Shown here in pieces: positions 53,701 through 58,712 of a stretch of 64,000 nt of DNA (its first letter is position 1; every line of letters begins with the position of its first letter). The stretch is from Lineus longissimus. Lineage: Eukaryota > Nemertea > Pilidiophora > Heteronemertea > Lineidae. The stretch spans positions 4,960,001 through 5,024,000 of the forward strand of contig NC_088317.1 in assembly GCF_910592395.1 (NCBI RefSeq), read 5' to 3'. The position numbers were made by a program, and so were the translations under genes. A model generated the notes under the pieces. The model was not told the DNA's origin and made no database searches. It was given only the letters and a program-made list of their open reading frames with translations.

Positions 53701-55754
53701 AGTGTTAGGCACAGACCATCATTTACTTTGGCGTTAAATTTAAAGTACCTCCCCGGCCCATATGTTCAACCCAGGCTTTGGGGATTTCTGACGTGAGCAG
53801 CAAATCCAACATGGCCCCGAACAAAATACTTCTCACTTCAGCCACAAATACGTTGCTCTCCCAAACCAGGTCTTATAAAAAATCCTCCTCGCTTGCTTTT
53901 GGGAGGTAGTACTGATTGACATGCTCTGAGAAGTCATGAATGAGTTGTCCCCTGTACCTTGTCGATTCCCTATTCTATAAATAGGACATCATGACTGCTC
54001 CTGGCCGATTTTGCAGTAATTGGGAGACAATAGATGGAGTGTCCCTTTCTTATGAATGAGAGGTGCTAAAAATATCAGCCGCCATATTTCTTATCAGTTG
54101 CCATCGATTCTAACCGCTTGCCTCTCCATCCTCCCTCCTCCATTACTCACGTACAGGACTTCATGTTCTTCGAGAAGAAGGTCGAAAAAGATGATAAACA
54201 TGGTCACCACTAGGTGTCTCTAGCTGTATAGGTAACGCAACAACAAGGGTGTCGACTTCTATGTGGTGTTCACGCATGCTGTTACTCTGTCGTCCATTGA
54301 AATAATTTGGTACAGTCCAGGTCACAATTGACCTCCTTTCTGATTCGCGTCCGTTACGTGCGCCGAGTTACGCGTCACTGGCACGCCAGTACTTGCGACC
54401 TATGCGCTGGGTGGCACGTCAGTATCGCGCCACTGACGCGATTTAAGGGATGTCAATTGTGATTTGGACTGTACTGAATGATAGTATCCTTAGCGTTCAG
54501 TCCCTTGGCAATGCATGATAATTAAGTCAACTCACTGAGTACAAGCATACCGGGCTATACTCTGAAGGAGAAGAGTCTTTGTTGTGCAGGGTATTTCAAT
54601 ATCTCTTGAGCTATACACTGGTGGCACCTAACTTCTTGTCTGTATAGCACGGTATGCCAGTGACGGGCTTGTCCACATTGAAATTGTGATTAGTGGTTCA
54701 CACAAGTTTCTATTGTGCAGTCGGTCAATTTGTACCACCATAGAGAGAGAGTGTAGTGGTGCATTCGTAAAGGTATACGTTTTGAACTCATTGCACACAA
54801 GTGAGTTTTATCGCTAAGTGTTGCAATGTAGCCAAAACAACATTTAATACACCTACCAATCAGTGGCTACTTTTCAATCACCATTGTCAGTTGTCATGGC
54901 AACAACATAGCGACAAAAATCACTAGTGTGCAGAGCGCTTTAGAGTGGAAATCGTCTGTCGGTGATTAGCAATTTTGTAACTGCATGTCCCTATTGTCGA
55001 GATTTCAAGTAAATATATTTCAAAATGTATCGTAGGTATTGAAGTTAAGTTTTGCAAGATTTAATCCAATTATGTTGTGAGATTTAGTTTTATATCAATC
55101 GCTAACATTTCACATTAACCCTCGTGCGCCTTCATTTTCAGTCTTCAGGTATTGAATAAACTCCTCACAATTTGAGTTGCTTTTCCAAATCTTGTCCCTT
55201 TTTGATTTAGGAAAAGAAACCTTAAAAGTCAACTGATAATTTACTTTGATACGGCTTTCCTTTGATGCGGCTGTTTGTGTTTGATGTATTTGATATTCAA
55301 ATAATTTCACCGGGCGCCAAAAATCAAGGCGGCTGCTGATAATCGGAATCAAATTAATAACTTTATGGATCAAGCCTAATTGTTTATGGATCAAGCCTAA
55401 TTGTTTATGGATCAAGCCTAATTGTTCATCGATCAAGCCTAATTGGAATTATTATGAAATACAAAGAAAGTCATAGAGTAATACAGAAGATGGAAAGAAA
55501 TTTTGATGAGGGAAATTAGTGTACTTCTGCCTGAATTTGTGGGCCAATAATTTCAACATAAATGTAAGTGCAATGACAGTTTCAAGTTTTATTACTCCTA
55601 ATTTGTACCCTAGTAGAAGGGGTTTAGGGCGGCCTTACTCAAGAAAAGGTTTTTACTCATCAAATCGTTACCATGGTAATGTTTTCTATTTCAGGATTTC
55701 ATGTTCTTCGAGAAGGAAGACAACAAAGAGGAAGCTAGTGTCACCATGATGTAA
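29774..55754 (+). CDS. PLSCR: Phospholipid scramblase gene with alternative Cys-rich, Ca-motif/TM and last exons
   Basis: Constant coding exons: 29774-29798, 32443-32559, 40248-40325 and 46810-46974. Alternative exons: C1 40790-40929 or C2 43212-43351; E1 48188-48349 or E2 48693-48854; last exons at 50567, 51580, 52101, 53124, 54157 and 55695. Phases agree for every combination, giving proteins of 241-250 residues. The N-terminus is short and Pro/Gln-rich, then reads [38 protein letters not shown], a Cys cluster Cxx[20 protein letters not shown] and [25 protein letters not shown] follows (the EF-hand-like Ca motif), then a C-terminal transmembrane helix ending FLI-DFMFFE. Scramblases are single-pass proteins linked to Ca-dependent lipid movement; PLSCR1 is palmitoylated at its CCCPCC cluster, so the CWCPCC here may be too. 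The ATG is preceded by a strong acceptor (ag at 29749-29750), implying an upstream untranslated exon. Up to 24 isoforms are possible; actual use is unknown. Confidence 0.93.
30072..30272 (+). mobile_element. MITE of the TACAGTGGAACCTC family in scramblase intron 1
   Basis: Starts TACTGTGGAACTTCCCTTAG and ends GAGGTTCTACTG. The core phrase TTTCCAATCAATTTGACC is duplicated here, making it about 20 bases longer than the 15510 copy. Confidence 0.75.
30885..31075 (+). repeat. 15-bp minisatellite, arm 1 of an inverted pair
   Basis: Units are TTTCGCCTATTCCTG and variants (TTCCGCC, TTTGGCC). The reverse complement array is at 31703-31846. The open frame through it (Leu/Phe/Arg-rich) is a by-product. 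Confidence 0.85.
31703..31846 (-). repeat. 15-bp minisatellite, arm 2 of an inverted pair
   Basis: Units GAATAGGCGAAACAG and variants, reverse complement of the 30885-31075 array. About 630 bases of unrelated sequence lie between the arms. Confidence 0.85.
32443..32559 (+). CDS. PLSCR: Scramblase constant exon A
   Basis: Acceptor TGATTTTCAG and donor GGTAAGATG. It encodes [18 protein letters not shown] and the following [11 protein letters not shown]. This matches the start of the conserved core of PLSCR proteins ([12 protein letters not shown]). Phase 1 at both ends. Confidence 0.93.
32575..32785 (+). mobile_element. About 210-bp inverted-repeat element just after exon A
   Basis: Relative of 46552-46770: AGGGGTCTATC..GGCCATCTTGGGGTCAAT..GATTCAGCACTA..CCCCTATTGGCGACTTTGT..CTTTATCTTGCCTA. 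It starts about 15 bases beyond the exon A donor. Confidence 0.65.
32786..35719. other. Scramblase intron interior; no exon recognised
   Basis: No additional scramblase-like exon was seen. The segments 33815-33890 and 34515-34600 are distantly similar (TGGTATGAATG, GACATGATT, GGGTAAGAT), and 35455-35545 resembles 45495-45590 (GCCTGATTCTCGGCAAGC and TGGGGAA), which suggests more dispersed repeats. A remnant of the TACAGTGGAACCTC MITE is at about 35720-35771. Confidence 0.4.
35862..36053. mobile_element. Hairpin element, TGTGACCCACCACGACAAAA family
   Basis: Arms TGTGACCCACCACGACAAAA and its complement TTTTGTCGTGGTGGGTCACA enclose a second inverted core (GTTGTTCATTTC-type, with ATTTCACAAAAG). 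A related copy is at 47632-47823. The core is shared with the TGTGACTCGCTCTACC hairpin family. Confidence 0.8.
36167..36389. mobile_element. Near-perfect hairpin element, TGTGACTCGCTCTACC family, copy 1
   Basis: About 100-base arms. The left arm contains AACTAGGCGCTTGTCG, TGACAGGTTGATACGGACTT, GTTCATTTCCCTATTGTAGA and CCTTTTGTGAAAT; the right arm is its reverse complement. The loop is about 20 bases. Copies 2 and 3 are at 44034-44253 and 57465-57676 and are nearly identical. Confidence 0.9.
36545..36760 (-). repeat. Minisatellite AATTCGTCCCCGG, arm 1 of an inverted pair
   Basis: Units such as GGATAATTCGTCCCC and GGAAAATTCGTCCCC. Reverse-complement units fill 37165-37440. Between them lies a second inverted pair (about 36868-36945 and 37003-37075, containing GGTAGAGGTAGGCAGGCGAA). 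Confidence 0.85.
37165..37440 (+). repeat. Minisatellite CCGGGGACGAATT, arm 2 of an inverted pair
   Basis: Units such as GGGGACGAATTTTCC and GGACGAATTATCCTC, complementary to 36545-36760. The Asp/Glu/Phe-rich open frames in both arms are by-products. Confidence 0.85.
37458..38033. mobile_element. Fold-back element with about 165-bp arms and an internal ORF
   Basis: Arms run from CTCACTGAGGCTGAAGGGG (left) to its complement CTTTTGGCCTCACTGAG (right). Each arm has several inner inverted phrases (GGGTGATGCACAATATCACC, CATCACCCTGGGTGA). The core encodes a minus-strand frame starting at 37827. Confidence 0.85.
37537..37827 (-). CDS. Unidentified ORF inside a fold-back element
   Basis: A 96-residue frame: an N-terminal part rich in Lys/Arg/Glu ([25 protein letters not shown]) in the unique core, and a C-terminal tail from the inverted arm. 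The unique part is charged and looks helical, unlike the surrounding noise, so it may be a captured or eroded transposon gene fragment. I recognise no domain. The start ATG (GCGGCC follows) is the first in frame; there is no sign of splicing. Confidence 0.3.
   Translation of the reverse strand: MAAVHLVHQRDLKHHLAAIPEVERASLVAKGREIKQKYVRLTNKHEKGAEDLFAVRGRLLYIAEVPCYDLTTSSPIAKRMHKITLGDVVHAQCHPG
39670..39880. repeat. About 78-bp tandem repeat, 2.5 copies
   Basis: The unit contains AAGATTGACTATGAATTCCT, CCCAAGATCAT, and AACTATGAAGACCTGCATCA. Confidence 0.8.
40248..40325 (+). CDS. PLSCR: Scramblase constant exon B
   Basis: Acceptor TTATCATTTTCAG, donor GGTGAGTG. It encodes [19 protein letters not shown] and VYFAAE, nearly the vertebrate PLSCR sequence at this place. 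Phase 1 at both ends. A G-run (40354-40369) lies shortly after the donor, and a look-alike acceptor lies about 117 bases upstream. Confidence 0.95.
40790..40929 (+). CDS. PLSCR: Scramblase alternative Cys-rich exon C1
   Basis: 140 nt, phase 1 in and 0 out. It encodes [16 protein letters not shown], then the basic/hydrophobic stretch, and ends [12 protein letters not shown]. It differs from C2 at nine of 47 residues, mostly mild changes (E/D, N/Q, S/T) plus G/S, D/G, G/N and K/Q. The Cys pattern is intact in both. The donor is followed by a dense cluster of GTTGC/GTAAC motifs. Confidence 0.93.
40930..41015 (+). promoter_or_regulatory. Cluster of X-box-like half sites beside exon C1
   Basis: Contains GTTGCCATAGAAAC (40939-40952), GTTGCTGTGGTAAC (40977-40990) and further GGTTGC/GCAACC halves. 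They could be RFX-type sites or intronic splice signals; the location directly after an alternative exon leaves both open. Confidence 0.35.
41020..43205. other. Intron between C1 and C2; no further exon
   Basis: No third Cys-rich exon was found. One segment (42940-43010) has a tRNA-like B box on the minus strand (GGGTTCAATTCC) and could be a SINE relic. Confidence 0.35.
43212..43351 (+). CDS. PLSCR: Scramblase alternative Cys-rich exon C2
   Basis: 140 nt with the same phases as C1. It encodes [16 protein letters not shown] and ends [12 protein letters not shown]. If spliced after C1 instead of in place of it, the frame shifts and reaches TGA after 17 codons, so the two can only work as alternatives. 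Confidence 0.93.
43410..43771. mobile_element. About 362-bp TIR element (GCAAGTATCAATTCGT), copy 1
   Basis: Inverted ends GCAAGTATCAATTCGT.. and ..ACGAATTGATACTTGC, continuing into CCCCCCCTCCTCAAGGG on one side and its complement on the other (about 45-bp TIRs). Nearly identical copy 2 is at 57850-58212. It begins 58 bases after the C2 donor. Confidence 0.88.
44034..44253. mobile_element. Near-perfect hairpin element, TGTGACTCGCTCTACC family, copy 2
   Basis: Same arms as 36167-36389. It is nested in the TTAA-flanked element 43888-44614 and shows that family inserting into another repeat. Confidence 0.9.
44266..44442 (+). CDS. Small ORF in a TIR element; AT-hook-like start
   Basis: 58 residues starting [15 protein letters not shown], then [20 protein letters not shown] and [17 protein letters not shown] resembles an AT-hook core. 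The helix-forming tail looks like the short N-terminal segment found before zinc fingers in some invertebrate repeat-encoded proteins, a loose impression only. It may be a transposon gene fragment; no catalytic motif. Confidence 0.35.
   Translation: MSKVRVMGRPKKVSKADQRLWISHKTLAIWKVIQKELNLKTNDEVAQGLVLLTSVKQP
46110..46265. repeat. 38-bp tandem repeat, about four copies
   Basis: The unit is TAATGTCGATAACTTGACTT plus AGATTGTTGGTTGATATG, nearly identical in each copy. Confidence 0.9.
46335..46770. mobile_element. Two head-to-tail inverted-repeat elements (AAGGGGACTATAGGCAG family)
   Basis: The better copy is 46552-46770, with ends AAAAGGGGACTATAGGCAG and CTGCCTATAGTCCCCCTTT. A more diverged copy is at 46335-46549. 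They end 40 bases before exon D. Confidence 0.7.
46810..46974 (+). CDS. PLSCR: Scramblase constant exon D
   Basis: 165 nt, phase 0 at both ends. It encodes [28 protein letters not shown] and [15 protein letters not shown], matching the PLSCR middle region (APPG..IGYV..W, GPC..CSCCGDVDFE). The donor is followed by GTAACCATAGCAAC. Confidence 0.95.
46979..46992 (+). promoter_or_regulatory. Perfect X-box-like palindrome after exon D
   Basis: GTAACCATAGCAAC matches the RFX X-box pattern GTNRCCATNGYAAC. The same 14-mer recurs at 59450-59463. Confidence 0.4.
47632..47823. mobile_element. Hairpin element, TGTGACCCACCACG family, copy 2
   Basis: Ends TGTGACCCACCACGGCGAAA and TTTTGTCATGGCGGATCACA. Similar throughout to 35862-36053. 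It abuts the next hairpin with a shared CATATGTGAC. Confidence 0.8.
47824..48050. mobile_element. Hairpin element, TGTGACCCTCTCTGAGAAAA type
   Basis: Arms TGTGACCCTCTCTGAGAAAA and TTTTCTCAGAGAGGGTCACA with a core related to the other two hairpin families (GTTCATTTCC, ACAACAAGTC). It ends 137 bases before exon E1. Confidence 0.85.
48188..48349 (+). CDS. PLSCR: Scramblase alternative Ca-motif/TM exon E1
   Basis: 162 nt, phase 0 at both ends. It encodes [37 protein letters not shown] and [13 protein letters not shown]. Motif residues D-A-D-N-F-G..D-L-D (EF-hand-like) are kept. The first two-thirds of the transmembrane helix is here and the remainder in the last exon. Confidence 0.95.
48693..48854 (+). 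CDS. PLSCR: Scramblase alternative Ca-motif/TM exon E2
   Basis: 162 nt, same phases as E1. It encodes [37 protein letters not shown] and [13 protein letters not shown]. It differs from E1 at 10 of 54 residues. Two changes flank the Ca motif (M/I and M/A). Only a 343-nt intron separates E1 and E2. Confidence 0.95.
48938..49147. mobile_element. About 210-bp inverted-repeat element
   Basis: Ends GTAAACCGCCAATTTTTTGC and AAAATTTGGCGGTTTATC, with an AT-rich inner inverted region (TTCGCGAA-like). A related fragment is at about 45010-45050 (TTCGCGAATAACC). Confidence 0.65.
49243..50405. repeat. 53-bp minisatellite, about 22 copies
   Basis: The unit contains GGGGCTTCAAAGAAACAAGG, CAATGTGTGGGTACTGG and TTACCTTTAAAATGCT. 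Early copies carry TTACCTTTAAAA; later copies carry TATCCTTCAGAATG. Because 53 is not a multiple of three, open frames run through all three registers; none is a gene. It occupies the intron between E2 and the first alternative last exon. Confidence 0.92.
50567..50605 (+). CDS. PLSCR: Scramblase alternative last exon T1
   Basis: Acceptor TTGTTTGTTCAG. It encodes [12 protein letters not shown] and stop TAA. It is the shortest tail, and its helix residues D-M-L-Y-F-E differ from the usual DFMFFE. Confidence 0.8.
   Translation, partial: DMLYFEKKQEQN
50838..51000. mobile_element. About 163-bp inverted-repeat element
   Basis: Ends GGGCTAAATTCATAAAGGGC and GCCCTTTATGAATTTGGCCC. The interior is unrelated. 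It lies between T1 and T2. Confidence 0.75.
51580..51630 (+). CDS. PLSCR: Scramblase alternative last exon T2
   Basis: Acceptor CTTTTCATTCAG. It encodes [16 protein letters not shown] and stop TAA, a purely acidic/polar tail. A possible polyadenylation signal AATAAA is at 51785-51790. Confidence 0.88.
   Translation, partial: DFMFFEETTKDDNPID
52101..52166 (+). CDS. PLSCR: Scramblase alternative last exon T3
   Basis: Acceptor TCTTCTCTCCCCAG. It encodes [17 protein letters not shown] then QYQH and stop TAA, the longest tail. AATAAA is at 52538-52543. Confidence 0.85.
   Translation, partial: DYLYFEKSDDKNSGPGSQYQH
52763..52951. mobile_element. About 190-bp inverted-repeat element
   Basis: Ends TACAGTTTTATAGTGTTTCAG and CTGAAACACTGTAACTGTA, with inverted GGCAGGGCAT/ATGCCCTGC phrases inside. 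Confidence 0.55.
53124..53186 (+). CDS. PLSCR: Scramblase alternative last exon T4
   Basis: Acceptor CTCTCCCCCTCTAG. It encodes [20 protein letters not shown] and stop TAG: mixed charge with a double-His end, like T5, suggesting T4 and T5 are the most closely related pair. Confidence 0.9.
   Translation, partial: DFMFFEKKAEDDDKDKNDHH
54157..54213 (+). CDS. PLSCR: Scramblase alternative last exon T5
   Basis: Acceptor ACTCACGTACAG. It encodes [18 protein letters not shown] and stop TAG. The bases after the stop (TAGGTG..TAGGTAAC) resemble those after T4, supporting exon duplication. Confidence 0.9.
   Translation, partial: DFMFFEKKVEKDDKHGHH
54311..54479. mobile_element. About 168-bp inverted-repeat element
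   Basis: Ends TACAGTCCAGGTCACAATTGA and GTCAATTGTGATTTGGACTGTA, with TA flanks. The interior is GC-rich and itself partly inverted (CGCGTCACTGGC/GCGCCACTGACGCG). Confidence 0.7.
55358..55445. repeat. 21-bp tandem repeat, four copies
   Basis: The unit is TTTATGGATCAAGCCTAATTG; the last copy is TTCATCGATCAAGCCTAATTG. Confidence 0.92.
55695..55754 (+). CDS. PLSCR: Scramblase alternative last exon T6
   Basis: Acceptor GTTTTCTATTTCAG. It encodes [19 protein letters not shown] and stop TAA. The end V-T-M-M fits a class I PDZ-binding C-terminus (T at -2, hydrophobic last residue), unlike the other tails. The stop codon lies in the first unit of a short tandem repeat (55745-55830, GATGTAACGTATGGGA-like). 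AATAAA is at 56400-56405. Confidence 0.9.
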   Translation, partial: DFMFFEKEDNKEEASVTMM

Positions 55755-57464
55755 CGTATAGGAAGATGTAACGTATGGGAGGATGTAACATATGGGGGAG
55801 ATGTAACGATCAGGGAGATGTAACGATTATTCGATGTCCAAATGCTGCATAAAATCAATTCTTCTTATACCACAATACGGGAATATACCAGCAGGATTAT
55901 TGAATGACTCATTGTCTGACTTTGGCAGTTAATTAGAAGCAGTAGACATCTGGCCTATCATCCCTTTCATCATTTTCAGTGCCTGCTTTAAGGATAGTAT
56001 TGCATAGTTATATCTGGTTATCCCGAGGTTCTGTATTATAAAAATAGATGCTGCTTGATCACGTTGATTGTGAGTTCTGTTTGGTGCGTGGCGATCAACT
56101 GTTTTGGGTTTATAAATAGACTGATCAGGAGATAGTGTTGATCAGGTATAGGCCAGATGCGTACTACCTCTTATTAACTGCTGCTTACATGTAGAGGTCT
56201 GGCGACGCTATGTCACCCGAGTGTATTTGCAGTATTGTGTGTTGTGATGCACAGTATGGGCTTCTACATCACGCTGTACATTGGCATGCACTGCATCTTG
56301 ACATCATAAACCACTTAATGCATCCTTGTAGAGAACTTGATGTCATCAAGAACTCGTAACGAGTTTTTTGTGTCGTGCAGAGATGATCTTGCAAGATTGA
56401 ATAAAGACTAGGGTTTACCTTATTTTGATAATACCAAGTATGGATTAAATCTAATCTTGATGATACTGACACCTGAATAAATCATGTTTAACCCTGCCTG
56501 TGTAGGCAGGGATGCACAGGTATCTTTGTACCGATAGCTTTGGATAAAATAGCCTAGGCGAGGGAATTTCAACATATCTTTTGAATGCTGCTTTGAAAAT
56601 GATTATGCATTAGTCAAACCGAAGAAATGTGCAATGGCCAGTTTATGGACTTTTTCAGAAGCATATGTCAACATCCTTTTGTTTTGCTGGGCTGATTTCT
56701 TCAAAGTTTGGTTCTAGTTCTACGAAATTTCCAGCGGCACAAAACGATTGTGATGGTTACTTATGAGACGCCTACTGATATAACGCCAGTAGCTTTTTTC
56801 CCCACTGAAACGTAGTCCGACACTGGTGATTTGTTTTTCGTTTGGTTCTTGCATTCTGAGGTTTTTGGAATCCTCTCCGGTGATGCCAAAACAATAGCGG
56901 TACCAATGAAGGGAGAGTATGTACACGTCTAAATTTTTCCGCGATTGGGAATGGTTTTGAAAGTGTGCACACTCTGACTTCATACTTGGCATTCTCTGTG
57001 ATTTTTTTAGGACTCCATAATAAGATTTAATGTTGCATGTTTGTAGTGTGTGTATTTAGCATAAGAGCACGACTGTAGGTTTTTGGAAAGGGATTATTTT
57101 ACACTATAGTCCATTTCACAAGAAAAAAACGCTAGCACGGTAGTTGAACAAAATATTATATTTCACCAGTAAGTATCTCACTCTTATCTGAAAAGCGGCC
57201 AAGAAATGACCAAAAGCGAGCCATTTGAACATGCTGAAGTGAAATACCGACAGCTTTTCCAAGTAATTTTAGGCTTTAGTGCCATTTTCCGGTGAAATGG
57301 ACTTACTGGTGATGGCCATTTTCTGGTGAAATGTACGCAAGGGGACAGAGAACATAGAAGGTACTTTTTGAAATTATTGCCTGTGATGAATTTTCACGGC
57401 AGAATTACTCTTTCGAGGATTAGCAATCCCCCAGTTCTAGTCCAACCAACAATTTGTGACTCGC
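55755..57464. other. 3' side of the scramblase gene; no further exon seen
   Basis: Contains the GATGTAACG repeat to about 55830 and AATAAA at 56400-56405. The remainder has no repeat or coding signal I can support. Confidence 0.4.
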
Positions 57465-57676
57465 TCTACCAAAACTAGGCGCTTGTCGCATCTGAACTTG
57501 ACCGGTTGATACGGACTTGTTGTTCATTTCCCTATTGTAGACCTTTTGTGAAATCTATTACAAACTGATTTGGTCACATTTCACAAAAGGTCTACAATAG
57601 GGAAATGAACAACAAGTCCGTATCAACCTGTCAAGTTCAGATGCGACCAGCGCCTAGTTTTGGTAGAGCGGGTCAC
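57465..57676. mobile_element. Near-perfect hairpin element, TGTGACTCGCTCTACC family, copy 3
   Basis: Almost identical to 36167-36389 and 44034-44253. The two arms differ at only a few bases. Confidence 0.9.
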
Positions 57677-57849
57677 ATTTGTGGTGCATGAACCTAAAAA
57701 CACGAATTGGTTGATGTAGCTCTGAGAATTGTTATAAAGTCGAGCTGTCGTTGGATTCGTAGCTTGGGGTTGTTAGCTTAGTGTCTCTTGGCAACACTGT
57801 CAAGTCTTGTTTTGCTATAACGGTAGAAACTCTTTTAAGGAGACCTTGT

Positions 57850-58212
57850 GCAAGTATCAATTCGTTTCTTGTACCCCCCCCCCTCCTCAAGGGTAGTTAA
57901 GCTATCACCACTAATCTTTGCCGATGCTTGAGTAGTATTTATTTTTCCTTTAGTGAAAATTTGGCGAAGCTGGAAAGAATAAGGATGCTAATGTGTCGAT
58001 GTCTTGTCGAACATACAGCCTTACCAAGTAAAATTAGTTCGGTTACTGTATATGACGGTGATAACTGATATATTGTTGATGGTGATGTCTTGACGAAAGA
58101 AAAAGCATTGGTGAAAAAAGGGTGATGCTTGAGCCTTAAGATGTCGTTATAGGGTGATAAGGTGTCGTACCCTTGAGGAGGGGGGGGGGTACAAGACACG
58201 AATTGATACTTG
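57850..58212. mobile_element. About 362-bp TIR element (GCAAGTATCAATTCGT), copy 2
   Basis: Nearly identical to 43410-43771, with a longer C/G run in the ends and a small deletion (AAAAAGCATTGG versus AAAAAGTAGCATTGG). Minus-strand frames through it are repeat-derived. Confidence 0.88.
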
Positions 58213-58334
58213 TATTGGTACACACAAGTGCTGTCCTTGGCAGGGTGGTGTCCTGAATACAGATATCAAATTGTGTAAAAACAACCCATCACTGTCCCTG
58301 ATGCAGAGGATGTCCGTTTAGGTAGGTTTCACTC

Positions 58335-58515
58335 TACAGTTGAACGTCCCTCAGCGGACACCTCTCTATTAAGGACAACCTCTCTATTAAGGACACCAAT
58401 TTTGGTCCCAACTTGGTTATTTCCCTTGAATTTGACCTCTCATATCAGGACACCTTTCATAAAGGACATCTCTTGTCAGCGCTGAGGGTGTCCGTAATAC
58501 AGAGGTTCTACTGTA
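58335..58515 (+). mobile_element. MITE of the TACAGTGGAACCTC family
   Basis: TACAGTTGAACGTCCCTCAG on the left, CAGAGGTTCTACTGTA on the right. A diverged partner in reverse orientation seems to sit at 58220-58330. Confidence 0.75.
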
Positions 58516-58640
58516 TATTTTGTTAATTTTTTCTTCTTGTTAGAGATAATGATGTCTCTCTGTCATATGTTATTTCTGACCTTTGTACTTACATCAATTT
58601 TTGTATAAGACTGTTTTTTGAATTTTTTAATCGTTAAAAG

Positions 58641-58712
58641 GACCCGAAGGATCTGTTGAAACCACGAGTGTATGATGATTATTGTCCACCCAACACTAAT
58701 CAGTTTGTCGAG
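58641..58712 (+). CDS. Candidate internal exon of an unidentified gene
   Basis: 72 nt, phase 0 at both ends, with acceptor AAAAG and donor GAGGTCAGTG. It encodes DPKDLLKPRVYDDYCPPNTN then QFVE, which reads like conserved protein (DDYCPPNTNQ). It is not part of any scramblase I know. I do not recognise the family; the other exons are unplaced except the possible pair near 62 kb. Confidence 0.45.
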
